Positions 25,264-35,207 are shown, counted from the first letter of the stretch. The stretch: 64,000 bases of DNA from CALDCK01 sp050618055 (GCA_050618055.1 JBNLVK010000109.1:1-64000); one strand, 5' to 3'. The notes: generated from the letters alone by a model not told the origin. Program-made: numbers and translations.

Positions 25264-25971
25264 GTGAACCCCCGAGCCCGTGGAGTTCGCCTGGCCCGTA
25301 CCCGACGCCGACGCCGGATCCGCTGCAGCCTGCCCTGCCGGGTCCTCCAGCCCCCCCGCCGTGTGATCTCGGGAGTGGTGCGGAGCCTCTCCGAGGGCGG
25401 CTTCGGGCTGGAGACGACCGCGCAGGCGGAGCAGGGCGACCCGATCCGCGTGCGCTTCGCCGCCCAGGGACCGCTGCCGGAGGTGGAGGTCGAGGCGATC
25501 GTCTGGTACGTGCGCACCGCCTCCCGGGGTGGGAAGGGGGTCCGGAAGGGCGAGCTGCGCCTGGTGGGCTGCATCGTCCCGGGAGAGGATGCGTCCTTCC
25601 TCGAGATCTTCAGCGCGCTGGACAGGCGCAACGGACCCGCAGAACGACCGCGTCGCGGGCGACCGCGAGGGCCGGCTCGCGAGAGACGCGAGGAGCCCGC
25701 CCCGAAGCCCACGGTGGAGGAGGACCTGCCGCGCTCCCGGGATCCCCTTCCCCCGCCGAAGCCCGAGCCCGAAGAGACCCTTCCCGTCTTCACGGTCCGC
25801 CTGCGCCAGGTCGGGGGCTCCCGGACGCGGACCGTCACGGTGCGCGCGCACTCGACGGTGGAGGCCGCCGAACGCAGCCGGTCGCAAGTGGGTTCGGGTG
25901 CGGACGGCGTGGAGTGGGCGGTGCTGGAGGTCAGGCCCCGCGTCGCCGAGGACACGGGCCGGCGGGGGTAG
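25264..25971 (+). CDS. PilZ-domain protein with extended C-terminus
   Basis: A 235-residue cytoplasmic protein from GTG 25264. The N-terminal PilZ domain has the c-di-GMP binding arginines in RTRRRRRIRCSLPCRV and the second motif as SLSEGGFGLE, a variant of (D/N)xSxxG. A disordered Pro/Glu/Arg linker (about residues 120-175) leads to a small C-terminal beta-domain (VFTVRLRQVGGSRTRTVTVRA). A short hairpin (25180-25195) after the GH65 stop suggests separate transcription. Its neighbourhood includes PilT, so a role in pilus or surface regulation is plausible but inferred. Confidence 0.82.
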   Translation: MNPRARGVRLARTRRRRRIRCSLPCRVLQPPRRVISGVVRSLSEGGFGLETTAQAEQGDPIRVRFAAQGPLPEVEVEAIVWYVRTASRGGKGVRKGELRLVGCIVPGEDASFLEIFSALDRRNGPAERPRRGRPRGPARERREEPAPKPTVEEDLPRSRDPLPPPKPEPEETLPVFTVRLRQVGGSRTRTVTVRAHSTVEAAERSRSQVGSGADGVEWAVLEVRPRVAEDTGRRG

Positions 25972-25987
25972 GAACGCCCTCCCCCTC

Positions 25988-27049
25988 TCAGGAGTCGACG
26001 ACGGCGATCGTCCGCCCGACGCTGCGCCGGTTCGCCAGGTCCTCGACCGCGCCGGGGAGCTCGTCGAAGCCGACCGTCCGGCCGACCACCGGCCGGAGCG
26101 CTCCCGACTCGATCCCCGCCAGGATCTCCGCGTGCGCGGCCAGTCCCACGTCGCGGGGGATCATGTTCCAGCCCATGCCGGCCTTCATGCCGCGCACCAG
26201 CTCCTGCGGCGCGTAGGCCATCATCACGCAGCAGAGCCGCACGTTGCCGAGCATCAGGCGGCGCGGAACCAGGAAGGGCTCGTCGGCCACCGCCTTGTTC
26301 GAGGCGAAGCCCATCATCACGTAGCGCCCGTTGTAGGCGATGGCCTTGAGCGAGGGCTCGAGCACGGCCTCGCCGACACCGTCGAAGACCACGTCGACGC
26401 CGCGCTGGTCGGTCTCGGCCAGCACGACGTCGGCGAAGTCGCCGTCGCGGTAGTCGACGACGACGTCCGCTCCCAGCGAGCGACACAGCTCGAGCTTGTC
26501 CTTGCCTCCCGCGGTCGCGAACACGCGCGCACCCCGCTGCTTCGCGAGCTGGACGGCGGCGGAGCCCGCGCCTCCGGCCGCTGCGTGCACCAGCACCGAC
26601 TCGCCCGCCCGAAGGTCGGCGCGATCGACCAGGCCCAGCCAGGCCAGGTGGAAGGGGAAGCAGACGGCCGCGGCCTCCGGCACCGGGATCGTCTCGGGAA
26701 CGTCGAAGGCCGAGACGGCGGGACACACGGCGTACTCGGCGAAACCCCCGTGCGCCCCCTTGGTCGTGGCCGCGACGCGGCGTCCGACGGCGTCCTCCAC
26801 TCCGGGACCGGCCGCTACGACCTCGCCGAGCACCTCCATCCCCGGCGCATAGGGGAACTCCGGCCGCACCATCATGTTCCCGCCGCCGATGCGCTCGAGG
26901 TCGTTCAGGTTGAGCGGGATCGCCTGGACGCACACCAGCAGCTCGCCCGCCCCGGGCTCGGGAACGGGTGCGCGCTCCAGGCGTAGCACCTCGCGGGGGG
27001 CGCCGTACGCGTGCACCCGCCAGGCGCGCATCGTCTCGGCTTCGGCCAT
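25988..27049 (-). CDS. Zinc-free MDR-family quinone oxidoreductase-like enzyme
   Basis: A 353-residue medium-chain dehydrogenase/reductase from ATG 27049 (AEAETMRAWRVHAYGAP). The GroES-like domain has PLNLNDLERIGG and PYAPGMEVLGEVVAAGPGV; the Rossmann domain has VLVHAAAGGAGSAAVQLAK. The structural- and catalytic-zinc cysteines of alcohol dehydrogenases are missing, as in NADPH:quinone reductases (QOR). The C-terminus DELPGAVEDLANRRSVGRTIAVV is typical of the family. Longer starts up to 27214 would overlap the kinase gene by 88 bp and are disfavoured. Downstream of the histidine kinase on the same strand. Confidence 0.88.
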   Translation of the reverse strand: MAEAETMRAWRVHAYGAPREVLRLERAPVPEPGAGELLVCVQAIPLNLNDLERIGGGNMMVRPEFPYAPGMEVLGEVVAAGPGVEDAVGRRVAATTKGAHGGFAEYAVCPAVSAFDVPETIPVPEAAAVCFPFHLAWLGLVDRADLRAGESVLVHAAAGGAGSAAVQLAKQRGARVFATAGGKDKLELCRSLGADVVVDYRDGDFADVVLAETDQRGVDVVFDGVGEAVLEPSLKAIAYNGRYVMMGFASNKAVADEPFLVPRRLMLGNVRLCCVMMAYAPQELVRGMKAGMGWNMIPRDVGLAAHAEILAGIESGALRPVVGRTVGFDELPGAVEDLANRRSVGRTIAVVDS

Positions 27050-27126
27050 CGCCGGGTCTCCATGCAGTGTGGGAAGCACGTCCCCGAACTCGCGACCGTA
27101 GCTCAAACGCCGTTGCCGACGGCCGA

Positions 27127-28980
27127 TCAGCCGTGGGGCAGCTCGATCACGAAGCGGGCGCCGCCGCTGGCGACCGGCTCGTGGGCGATGGTACCGCCGA
27201 TCTCGGCCACACACTTGCGGGCGATGGCGAGGCCGAGCCCCGCGCCGAAGGCGTGCGCGCCGACCGAAAAGAAGGGCTCGAAGATCTCGTCGCGCACGTC
27301 CTCGCCGACGCCGGGGCCGTCGTCTTCGACCTCGATGCGGATGGTGTGAGCGACGCGCCGAGCGCGTACTCGGATCTTCCCGCCGGTCTCCTGGAGGGCG
27401 TGGCGAGCGTTGTCGAGGACGTGAACGACCGCCTCGACGAGCCCGTCGCGAACACCGCTGACGGGGGGAAGACCGGATTCGAGGTCCCGCTCGACGGCGA
27501 TCGCCAGGTCGCCCGAGCCGGCGCTGAGACGCAGCGCCTCGTCGATAATCGGCGCGATCTCGATGCTCTCCGGGATGCTGCCCTCGGTGCGCGTGAACTG
27601 GCGCACGCGCTCGACGATCGTGCCGATGCGGTCGATCCCCTCGATGGCTTCATCGAGCGCCGACTGCAGGTCGTCGACCTCGTCGCCCTTGCCGGCGAGC
27701 AGGTCGCGCCACTCGTCGAGCACGGCGATCGCGTGCCCGACGTTGCCGCGCACGTAGGAGAGGGGGTTGTTCACCTCGTGGGCGAATCCGGCGGCCAGGC
27801 TCGCGATCGAGCGTGCGCGGCGGCTCTCGCGGCGCACCTCGTCGTGGCGCCGCTGCTCCGTGACGTCGCGCACGATCAGGTAGATGCCCGAGATCGCGCC
27901 GACGCGGTCGACGACCGTCGAGCCGCGGACCTCGTAGTGGCGTCCGTCGGCGTCCTGGATGGCGGTCTCGAAGCCCGACGCCGACCGGCACATGGCCGCG
28001 ACCGCCGCCTCGAACTGCTCGGCGTCGTACTCGACCCGGCCGGCCGAGTGCCTCCCGACGACCTCGATCAGGGGTTGCCCGATCAGCTCGGAGGCCGGAG
28101 AGCCGAGCACCTCCCGCGCCGCCGCGTTCAGGTCGAGGATCACACCCCGGGTGTCGGCCACGATCACGCCGTCCCGGATCTGATCGATCACGTCGCGACG
28201 CGCGACCGGCAGGGTGTCGAGCATGCGGAAGCGCCAGTCGGCGAAGAAGAGCGCAAGGGTGGCGAAGCCGAGCAGCAGCGGCGTGCGGTCGTGGTCGCCC
28301 GCCGTCAGGCCGAGCAGATGGGCCGCGTTGCCGCCCAGCGGAAGGATGGAGGCGAGGGCGATCAGCGCCCCGCGCCAGCGCGCATCCTCGTTGACGAGCC
28401 GCCACGACCACGAGACGTAGCGGGCCGAGCCGCCGCAGATGAGCAGGTACGACCATGCCACCCACAGCCAGAACGCGGGGCCGGCCCAGACGGGCGGGCC
28501 TTCGGTCCCGATCAGGTCGGGCTCGCGCATGTAGAGGTGGTGCCAGCGGTTCGTGAGCATCAGCAGACAGAAGACGACGGACGGCAGCGTGAGCAGCGCG
28601 AGGCCGCGCAGCGTGAGATCGTGGTCGGCGCGCCGGGTGAGATGGAACGCCAGCGCGTACCAGGCGGGGGGCAACGCGAAGATCCCGATGAACGCGACCC
28701 GGACGAAGAAGTTGAGACCGCGTACGTCGGAGGCGCCGTGGCTCAACGCGACCCCGCCCGACCAGATCATGACGGCGGCGACGAGCCACAGGAAGATCTG
28801 ACGCGAGCGGCCGGGCTGGCCGTTGGCCAGCGAGTACGTCGCGAGCGAGGTCGCCAGCAGGGTCGTGATCGAGGCTTCGAACAGCTGCGGGTGCACGGGC
28901 TTCCTGGTCTCGGGGCCGGACGCCGGTCCCCAGGACGAATCGACCGCTGGCGGCGCGAAGTTGACGCCGGATCGGCCCAT
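27127..28980 (-). CDS. Membrane histidine kinase with 7TM sensor and PAS domain
   Basis: A 617-residue sensor kinase. Seven hydrophobic segments (about residues 30-245, e.g. IFLWLVAAVMIWSGGVAL; FWLWVAWSYLLICGG) form a HisK_7TM-like input. A PAS domain follows (IRDGVIVADTRGVILDLNAAAREVLG), then the dimerisation helix with phosphoacceptor His401 in GFAHEVNNPLSYV. The ATPase domain has the N box HVLDNARHAL, the G1 box DDGPGVG, an F box EPFFS and GAGLGLAIARK. No response regulator lies next to it, so it is probably an orphan. The divergent 2OG oxygenase starts within 120 bp and may share its promoter region. Confidence 0.92.
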   Translation of the reverse strand: MGRSGVNFAPPAVDSSWGPASGPETRKPVHPQLFEASITTLLATSLATYSLANGQPGRSRQIFLWLVAAVMIWSGGVALSHGASDVRGLNFFVRVAFIGIFALPPAWYALAFHLTRRADHDLTLRGLALLTLPSVVFCLLMLTNRWHHLYMREPDLIGTEGPPVWAGPAFWLWVAWSYLLICGGSARYVSWSWRLVNEDARWRGALIALASILPLGGNAAHLLGLTAGDHDRTPLLLGFATLALFFADWRFRMLDTLPVARRDVIDQIRDGVIVADTRGVILDLNAAAREVLGSPASELIGQPLIEVVGRHSAGRVEYDAEQFEAAVAAMCRSASGFETAIQDADGRHYEVRGSTVVDRVGAISGIYLIVRDVTEQRRHDEVRRESRRARSIASLAAGFAHEVNNPLSYVRGNVGHAIAVLDEWRDLLAGKGDEVDDLQSALDEAIEGIDRIGTIVERVRQFTRTEGSIPESIEIAPIIDEALRLSAGSGDLAIAVERDLESGLPPVSGVRDGLVEAVVHVLDNARHALQETGGKIRVRARRVAHTIRIEVEDDGPGVGEDVRDEIFEPFFSVGAHAFGAGLGLAIARKCVAEIGGTIAHEPVASGGARFVIELPHG

Positions 28981-29021
28981 GGGGCGGCCGGGCGGGGTCC
29001 GTCACGCGGGGGCGGATTCCA

Positions 29022-30077
29022 GTGACGCTGGAACTCTCGACGGGCGCGGACCCGGCCGTTCGGCCACCGCCCGGCCCGTCGCGACGCTACCGTCGCGGTG
29101 TGTCCGCCCTTCCCCGCTCCTCCGGTGCGGTGCCGCGCATCGACGTCGGGCCGGTTCTCGCCGGGGAGACCCGTTCTCCGGCCGCCCTCGAGGTCCAGGC
29201 GCGCATGCGCGAGGCGTGTGCGTCGATCGGGTTCATGACGATCACGGGGCACGGGGTGCCGCGGCCCACGATCGACGCGGCGGTGGACGCCGCCCGGCGC
29301 TTCTTCGCCCTTCCCGACGCCGACAAGCGGGCCGTCGCACCGAAGCACTGGAACCCGGACAGCCCGAACGTCTACCGCGGCTACTTCCCGAGCTCGGCGG
29401 CGGGAAAGGAAGGGCTCGACGTGGGGGAGCCCCGTCTGGAGGACGAAGCGCTGCTCCGTCGCCCGTACCACGAGCGCAACCCGACGCCGAGCGCGCTGCC
29501 CCGCGACTGGGGGAAGCCGGTCGAGGCCTGCTTCGATGCGCTCGGCTCGCTGGCGCGCACCGTCCTGCGGGCGCTGGTCGCGAGCCTGGGCGGCGAGCCA
29601 CGCCGCGTCGACGCGGCCTTCGCGCGACCCGCCAGCCTCTCGACCCTGCGCTTCAACTTCTACCCCGCGCGCGACGAGCCGGTGGAGATCGCACGGGACG
29701 ACGGTGCGGAGCTCTCGTGCGAGGCGCACGTCGACAGCGGACTGCTGACGCTCCTCCACCAGGGCGAACGCGGCGGGCTCCAGGTCCGCGGCGGCGACGG
29801 GCGCTGGCATTCGATCGAGCCGGACGCGGATGCCTTCGTGGTGAACACCGGCCTGGCGCTCCAGCGCATGACCGGCGGCGCTCTCGTCGCCACCCGGCAC
29901 CGCGTGCTCTTCCAGCCGCGAAGCCGCCTCTCGATCCCCTTCTTCCTCGAGCCGGTGCCCGACTTCGCCATGGACCCGCGCTCGCTGGGCCTGCCCTTCC
30001 CCTCACCGGTCGAGCCCCAGCGCTACGAGATCTTCCTGCGCGAGTCGCTGGCGAAGTTCGCGGAGTACCAGCGCTGA
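29022..30077 (+). CDS. 2-oxoglutarate/Fe(II)-dependent oxygenase (IPNS-like)
   Basis: A 351-residue enzyme from GTG 29022. A start at GTG 29100 (325 residues) fits the family better because the first 26 residues are Pro/Arg-rich and unconserved. The N-terminal DIOX_N part is VPRIDVGPVLAG with SIGFMTITGHGVP. The double-stranded beta-helix holds the iron ligands in CEAHVDSGLLTLL (His and Asp) and ATRHRV (distal His), and the 2OG-binding Arg-x-Ser in RLSIPFFLEP. Members hydroxylate or desaturate small molecules, including hormones, antibiotics and thymine-related substrates. Substrate unknown. Confidence 0.9.
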   Translation: MTLELSTGADPAVRPPPGPSRRYRRGVSALPRSSGAVPRIDVGPVLAGETRSPAALEVQARMREACASIGFMTITGHGVPRPTIDAAVDAARRFFALPDADKRAVAPKHWNPDSPNVYRGYFPSSAAGKEGLDVGEPRLEDEALLRRPYHERNPTPSALPRDWGKPVEACFDALGSLARTVLRALVASLGGEPRRVDAAFARPASLSTLRFNFYPARDEPVEIARDDGAELSCEAHVDSGLLTLLHQGERGGLQVRGGDGRWHSIEPDADAFVVNTGLALQRMTGGALVATRHRVLFQPRSRLSIPFFLEPVPDFAMDPRSLGLPFPSPVEPQRYEIFLRESLAKFAEYQR

Positions 30078-30216
30078 GAACGCCGGGCAGTCGTGGACGC
30101 CTGGCGGCCCGGCCGACGGGGCGATCCGCCCCGGCTCCCGTCGGATGCCTCAAGTGCAGGGACAGCGGGGTCGAATCAGGGATTCGGGAAGCGCATGCGC
30201 TCCCACGGAGGAGCGC

Positions 30217-31464
30217 GTGCAGAAGAGGGTGATGGATCGCTTCCTGGCCCACGGCGTCAAGACCGGCGCGTCGGACCTGCATTTCCTGGTCGGCGACCGG
30301 CCGTCCTACCGGATCGACGGCAAGCTGCGCCCCGTCAAGTACGAGCCGCTGAGCCCGGCCGACACCCGGCAGATCTGCGAGAACCTGGTGGAAGGCTCGC
30401 TCGACTTCCCGCTCGAGGAGGTCCAGGAGCACGACTGCTCGTACTCGGTCGAGGGCGTCGCGCGCTTCCGCGTCAACATCTACCGCCAGCGCGGCAGCCT
30501 GTGCTGCGTCCTGCGGGTCATCCCCTCCAAGATCCCGAAGCTCGAAGAGCTCGGACTGCCCGAGCGGATCAGCCAGCTCGCGGACGAGGAGCGCGGACTC
30601 GTGCTCGTCACCGGCGCGACCGGCTCGGGCAAGAGCTCGACCCTCGCGGCGATGATCCGCCACATCAACCAGACCCGGGCCGCCCACATCCTCACCATCG
30701 AGGATCCGATCGAGTTCCTGCACAGCAACGCCCAGTCCTCGATCAGCCAGCGCGAGGTGGGTCCGGACACCAAGTCCTTCACCACCGCCCTGCGGTCCTC
30801 GCTGCGCCAGGATCCCGACGTGATCCTGGTGGGCGAGATGCGCGATCCCGAGACGATCGACATCGCGCTGAAGGCGGCCGAGACGGGACACATGGTCTTC
30901 TCCACGGTGCACACCACCGACGCGGCGAAGACCGTCGGCCGGCTGGTGAGCATGTTCCCCACGGAGGAGCAGCCGACGGCGCGGATCCGCCTCGCCGACA
31001 ACCTGAGGGGCGTGATCAGCCAGCGCCTGCTGCCCCGGGCCGACGGCAAGGGCCGCGTCGTGGCCGCCGAGGTCATGGTTGCGACCAAGACCGTGCAGGA
31101 GCACATCAAGGATCCCGAGAAGACCGGGCAGCTGAACGACGTCATCGAGCGCGGGCGCGATCAGTACGGGATGCAGTCCTTCGACCAGCACCTGACCGAT
31201 CTCTACCGGGCGGGCACCATCTCGATCGAGGTTGCGATGGCCGCGGCCTCCAACCCCTCGGACTTCGAGCGGGCCCTCCACTTCAGTGAGGCTTCGGGCG
31301 ACGGCGACGCGCCCGGCGCGGCCACGGACCTCTCGACCGCCACCTTCAATCTCGAGGCGGAGAAGCCCGCGGACGGCGACTCCCTCTTCGAGGAGATCGA
31401 CGACGGACTGGGCACCGACGCCGCTCCCGAGGACGAGAACATCCTGGAGCTGGTGGAGCGCTAG
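30217..31464 (+). CDS. pilT: Twitching-motility retraction ATPase PilT
   Basis: A 415-residue PilT started at GTG 30217, which follows GGAGGAG at suitable spacing; ATG 30232 lies too far from any ribosome site. The N-terminal PAS-like part has TGASDLHFLVGDRPSYRIDGKL. Walker A is GATGSGKS (residues 133-140), the Asp box TIEDPIEFLH, Walker B DVILVGEMRDPETI, and the His box STVHTTDAAKT. The C-terminus has the PilT AIRNLIRE-like region replaced by an acidic tail of about 60 residues (SLFEEIDDGLGTDAAPEDENILELV) not found in standard PilT. Not adjacent to the assembly operon. Confidence 0.93.
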   Translation: MQKRVMDRFLAHGVKTGASDLHFLVGDRPSYRIDGKLRPVKYEPLSPADTRQICENLVEGSLDFPLEEVQEHDCSYSVEGVARFRVNIYRQRGSLCCVLRVIPSKIPKLEELGLPERISQLADEERGLVLVTGATGSGKSSTLAAMIRHINQTRAAHILTIEDPIEFLHSNAQSSISQREVGPDTKSFTTALRSSLRQDPDVILVGEMRDPETIDIALKAAETGHMVFSTVHTTDAAKTVGRLVSMFPTEEQPTARIRLADNLRGVISQRLLPRADGKGRVVAAEVMVATKTVQEHIKDPEKTGQLNDVIERGRDQYGMQSFDQHLTDLYRAGTISIEVAMAAASNPSDFERALHFSEASGDGDAPGAATDLSTATFNLEAEKPADGDSLFEEIDDGLGTDAAPEDENILELVER

Positions 31465-31590
31465 CGGGCCGGGCCCCGCCGTCGTCCGCCCCCCGTGGGG
31501 CGCCGGGTCTGCGCAAGATCCGACGCATCATTCGCGCATCGCGGCCTCTAGCCTGGGAGGGAGTTCTCCCAAGCCGGAGGTCTGCCGAAC

Positions 31591-32838
31591 ATGCTGCATG
31601 GCTCCCTCTCCACGCCCCTTCCTGTCGTCGCCGCCGCGCTCCTGCTGCTCCTGCCCGCTCCCGCCGTGCGCGCCCAGAGCGTCTTCGTCGGACCGGAGCC
31701 CTATCTCTCTACGGCCGACACCCCGACCCTCTTCTACGCCGGGGGCAGTGCCACGGCCGTCGAGGACTTCGAGGACTGCTCGCTCGATCACGGCATCACC
31801 GAGCCCTTTGGCATCCCCATCTCGTTCGGGGGCGGGGGCGGCTGCGGAACCAGCGTCAACACCGACTCGGTCGACGCGGACGACGGCCTGATCGACGGCT
31901 CGGGCACCATGGGGAAGTCCTGGTTCGGTCCGAACAGCATGACCTTCACCTTCGCGTCGCCGGTCACGGCTGCCGGTCTCGTCTTCACCGATGGATCCGG
32001 CGACGCGTACTTCGCGGCCTTCGGCCCGGGCAACACGCTCCTCGGGGAGATCGGGCCCTTCGTGCTCGGCGACGGATCCACCAACGGCGGCACCGCCGAG
32101 GACCGCTTCTTCGGCGTGAAGGACCCGGACGGCATCGAGTCGATCCGCATCCAGATGCCCGGCTCCGGCGGGGTCGAGGTCGACCACGTGCAGTACGGCG
32201 ACCTCGCCACGCTCGCGGCCACCTGGGACGACGGCCAGGCGGTCCAGGCCAGCGGCGGCGGCCTGGACCCGGCGCTGCTGGTGGGGCTCGAGCCGCTCGG
32301 CGGCTTCGACGCCGTGGTCTCTCACCCGGACGCGCAGACCGTGGTGCTCACCTACAGCGGCCTCGACCCGAACGAGGCGCTCCAGATCAACGTGGCGAGC
32401 TACGGCCTGCCCTTCTACCCGCCCGACCCGATCAAGGTCGTCGGCGACCAGATCCAGGTGGTGTTCATGGACGGTGGCTCGATGGCGACGCTCACCATCG
32501 ACATCAGCTCTTCGTCGGGCGGGTTCATCGATCCGCTGTCGGTGGTGGGCTTCAACCCGCAGCCGGAGCCGCCGGCGGCCAGCCTCTACGCCTTCAGCTC
32601 GCCGCCGACTGGCGACAGCGAGGCGCTGGCCATCCAGGCGCCCCTCGGCGGCGGCAGCGGTCCGGCGGGCAGCACCCAGATCAGCCTGCGGCTCCAGGTG
32701 CTGGACGGCGGAATGACGCCGCTGCCCGCGTCGCGCGTCCACGCGGTGGCCGTGGTGCCCCTGGCCGGGCCGCTGGCGCTGGGACTGCTGGTGACGGGGC
32801 TGGCGGCAGCGGCGGCGCGCAGGCTGCGCCGGCGGTGA
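31591..32838 (+). CDS. Secreted protein with NPQPEPP motif and C-terminal sorting helix
   Basis: A 415-residue exported protein. The signal peptide is VVAAALLLLLPAPAVRA. The first half is a beta-rich domain with an EDFEDCSLDHGI start and an FADGSGDAYF-like calcium-binding look (FTDGSGDAYFAAFGPG). The second half contains GFNPQPEPPAASLYAF, a motif I recall from other surface proteins of unknown function. The C-terminus (VPLAGPLALGLLVTGLAAAAARRLRRR) is a hydrophobic helix plus arginines, a PEP-CTERM/IPTL-type sorting signal lacking the exact PEP. It overlaps the next gene by GTGA. Surface anchoring and processing by an exosortase-like enzyme are inferred. Confidence 0.82.
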   Translation: MLHGSLSTPLPVVAAALLLLLPAPAVRAQSVFVGPEPYLSTADTPTLFYAGGSATAVEDFEDCSLDHGITEPFGIPISFGGGGGCGTSVNTDSVDADDGLIDGSGTMGKSWFGPNSMTFTFASPVTAAGLVFTDGSGDAYFAAFGPGNTLLGEIGPFVLGDGSTNGGTAEDRFFGVKDPDGIESIRIQMPGSGGVEVDHVQYGDLATLAATWDDGQAVQASGGGLDPALLVGLEPLGGFDAVVSHPDAQTVVLTYSGLDPNEALQINVASYGLPFYPPDPIKVVGDQIQVVFMDGGSMATLTIDISSSSGGFIDPLSVVGFNPQPEPPAASLYAFSSPPTGDSEALAIQAPLGGGSGPAGSTQISLRLQVLDGGMTPLPASRVHAVAVVPLAGPLALGLLVTGLAAAAARRLRRR

Positions 32839-35207
32839 GGGGCCGGGCCGCGTGCCCGCGCGTCGCTGTCGCGCTCCTGACGGCCGGGCTGCTGCTCGGT
32901 GCCCCCGCGACGGCGGTTTCCTTCTCCGTCAACAGCACCGGCGACCTGGGCGACAACAGCATCGGCGACGGCGACTGCTGGACGGGCGGCTGGGTGCAGA
33001 TCGGCATGTTCGGCGTGTTCGAGTGCACCCTGCGCGCGGCGATCCAGGAGACGAACGCGCTGGTCGGACACGACACGATCGGCTTCGGCAGCCCGCTCAC
33101 ACCCGACGTGTTCGGGACGATCGTCATCGCACCCACCAGCGCGCTGCCCGCCATCGACGATCCGCTCACCCTCGACGGCACCAGCGCGCCGGGCTACGCC
33201 ACGGCCGATCCGGACGCGGTGCCCGTGGTCGTGATCGACGGCTCGCTATCCCCGTCCTCCTTCGACCGGGGCGTCTACCTCACGTCGGGTGCCGACGGCA
33301 GCGAGGTCCACGCGCTCTCGGTGGTCGACTGGACCTGGTACGGCATCTACGTGAACTCCGCGGACGACGTGGTGCTCCAGGGCAACCACGTGGGCGTCGA
33401 GCACGGCGTCCTGGTCGGCGGCAACGGGACGGGCATCTTCACCAGCCAGTCGGCGAACAACGTCACCATCGGGCCGACGTTCAACGCGCTGGTGGGCTTC
33501 CAGGGTCGCGGCAACCTGGTGGCGGGCAGCGCGGGCGACGGCCTGCTGCTCTTCGGCCCGAACGCGAAGGTGGCGGGCAACAAGATCGGGACGGACCGCT
33601 TCGGCAACGCCAGCGGCGCCTTCGGCAACGGAGGCTGGGGCGTGCGCGTCGACGACCTGGCCCATGGCGCGCGCATCGGTCGGGTGGAGGGCCTGGCCGG
33701 CGGCGGCGAGGCGGCGCTCGGCAACGTCATCGCCGGCAACGCCTTCGGCGGCGTGTTCCTGGACGGCACGCCCGTGAGTCCGTCGCACGTGCTGGCCAAC
33801 CACATCGGCATCGGCGCCGACGGCACCACGGCGCTGGGCAACGGGACCGGCCACGGCGTCATGGTGCTGGCCGACGATTCGGTGGTCGGCGACGAGGACC
33901 TGGGCGGCAACCTGATCTCCGGCCACCAGGCGGCGGGACTGAGGATCGGCACCACCGGGCAGCCGGCGATCGACGGCGTGGAGATCGTCGGCAACACCAT
34001 CGGCCTGGACGCATCCCACGCCGCGGATCGCGGCAACGGAGGCTCGGGAATCATCCTCCCCGCCGCCACGGGCGCCGCCATCCATGGCAACACGATCGGC
34101 GCCAACGCGGTCTGCGGCGTGAACCTCCAGGGCGGGAGCTCGGGGAACGACGTCTACGACAACGACATCGGCAGCAACGCCGCCGGCGACGACTTCGGCA
34201 ACGCCACCTGCGGAATCCACGACGCGGGCACCCTGAACGCACTGGGCCTGGCCGGACAGGGCAACGTGATCGGCTTCAACGAGACGGGAATCCTCGTCGC
34301 TTCCAGCGCGGTCTTCACCTTCGTCGAGGGAAACTTCATCGGCACAGACGCGTCCGGCGCCGACCTCGGCAACGACCTGTTCGGCATCGAAGCCTTCTCC
34401 TTCGTGGCGGTCGGCGGCGTCCCGGCCGGCTCCGGCAACGTGATCGGATTCAACGGCCTGGACGGCATCTACCTCCACGCCTCCTCCGCCGGCTCCGTGA
34501 TCACGGGCAACCACATCGGAACCAACCCGTCGGGCGCCGACCTGGGCAACGGGGACGCCGGCGTGACCGTCGACGGGTCGCTGGACACGAGCGTCGGGGC
34601 GAGCCGCTTCGTCACCACGCCCTCGCAGGTGCTGGATCGGCGCAACGTCATCGCCTACAACGGGTCCTCGGGGGTCGCGATCAGTGGCGCCACCGCCGCC
34701 GGGAACACGGTCCGCGGCAACGAGATGTTCGACAACCGCGGACTGCCGATCGACCTGGTTCCCTTCGGTCCCACGCCGAACGATCCCGGCGACTCGGACC
34801 TCGGCACCAACGCCTACCAGAACGCACCGGAGCTGGACGCTGCGGGCACCTCCTTCGACCAGGTGCTGAACGTGCTCACCGTCGAGTACCGGGTCGACTC
34901 GCATCCCACCTTCTCACCCTACCCGCTGACCGTCGATTTCTACCGCCTGGCGAGCGACGCCGAGGAGACCCGGCAGTGGGTGGGCTCGGACAGCTACCCC
35001 CAGGCCAGCGCCGGACTTCCGCGACAGGTCGGCTTCACGCCCGAGACGCCCCTGCTGCCGAGCGACAGCATCCTCGCGGTCGCCACCGACGACGACGGCA
35101 ACTCGAGCGAGGCGGGCAACGTGGTGGCGGTTCCGGAGCCCGCGGTCGGAGCGGGGCTCGCCTTCGGGACGGGTCTGCTGCTGGCACTGGCGCGGCGACG
35201 TCGCTAG
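32835..35207 (+). CDS. PEP-CTERM parallel beta-helix protein with CSLREA-like N-terminus
   Basis: A 790-residue exported protein. After the signal peptide (VAVALLTAGLLLGAPATA) comes a CSLREA-like entry (VNSTGDLGDNSIGDGDC, then ECTLRAAIQETNAL). A long right-handed beta-helix follows, built from repeats of the type GNxIGTDxxGxxxLGNxxxGI (for example NHIGIGADGTTALGNGTGHG; NHIGTNPSGADLGNGDAG). It ends in a canonical PEP-CTERM signal: VPEPAVG, a hydrophobic helix and RRRR. PEP-CTERM proteins are exported, cleaved and anchored by exosortases. The TAG stop overlaps the convergent STAND gene stop by four bases (CTAG). Confidence 0.9.
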   Translation: MRGRAACPRVAVALLTAGLLLGAPATAVSFSVNSTGDLGDNSIGDGDCWTGGWVQIGMFGVFECTLRAAIQETNALVGHDTIGFGSPLTPDVFGTIVIAPTSALPAIDDPLTLDGTSAPGYATADPDAVPVVVIDGSLSPSSFDRGVYLTSGADGSEVHALSVVDWTWYGIYVNSADDVVLQGNHVGVEHGVLVGGNGTGIFTSQSANNVTIGPTFNALVGFQGRGNLVAGSAGDGLLLFGPNAKVAGNKIGTDRFGNASGAFGNGGWGVRVDDLAHGARIGRVEGLAGGGEAALGNVIAGNAFGGVFLDGTPVSPSHVLANHIGIGADGTTALGNGTGHGVMVLADDSVVGDEDLGGNLISGHQAAGLRIGTTGQPAIDGVEIVGNTIGLDASHAADRGNGGSGIILPAATGAAIHGNTIGANAVCGVNLQGGSSGNDVYDNDIGSNAAGDDFGNATCGIHDAGTLNALGLAGQGNVIGFNETGILVASSAVFTFVEGNFIGTDASGADLGNDLFGIEAFSFVAVGGVPAGSGNVIGFNGLDGIYLHASSAGSVITGNHIGTNPSGADLGNGDAGVTVDGSLDTSVGASRFVTTPSQVLDRRNVIAYNGSSGVAISGATAAGNTVRGNEMFDNRGLPIDLVPFGPTPNDPGDSDLGTNAYQNAPELDAAGTSFDQVLNVLTVEYRVDSHPTFSPYPLTVDFYRLASDAEETRQWVGSDSYPQASAGLPRQVGFTPETPLLPSDSILAVATDDDGNSSEAGNVVAVPEPAVGAGLAFGTGLLLALARRRR

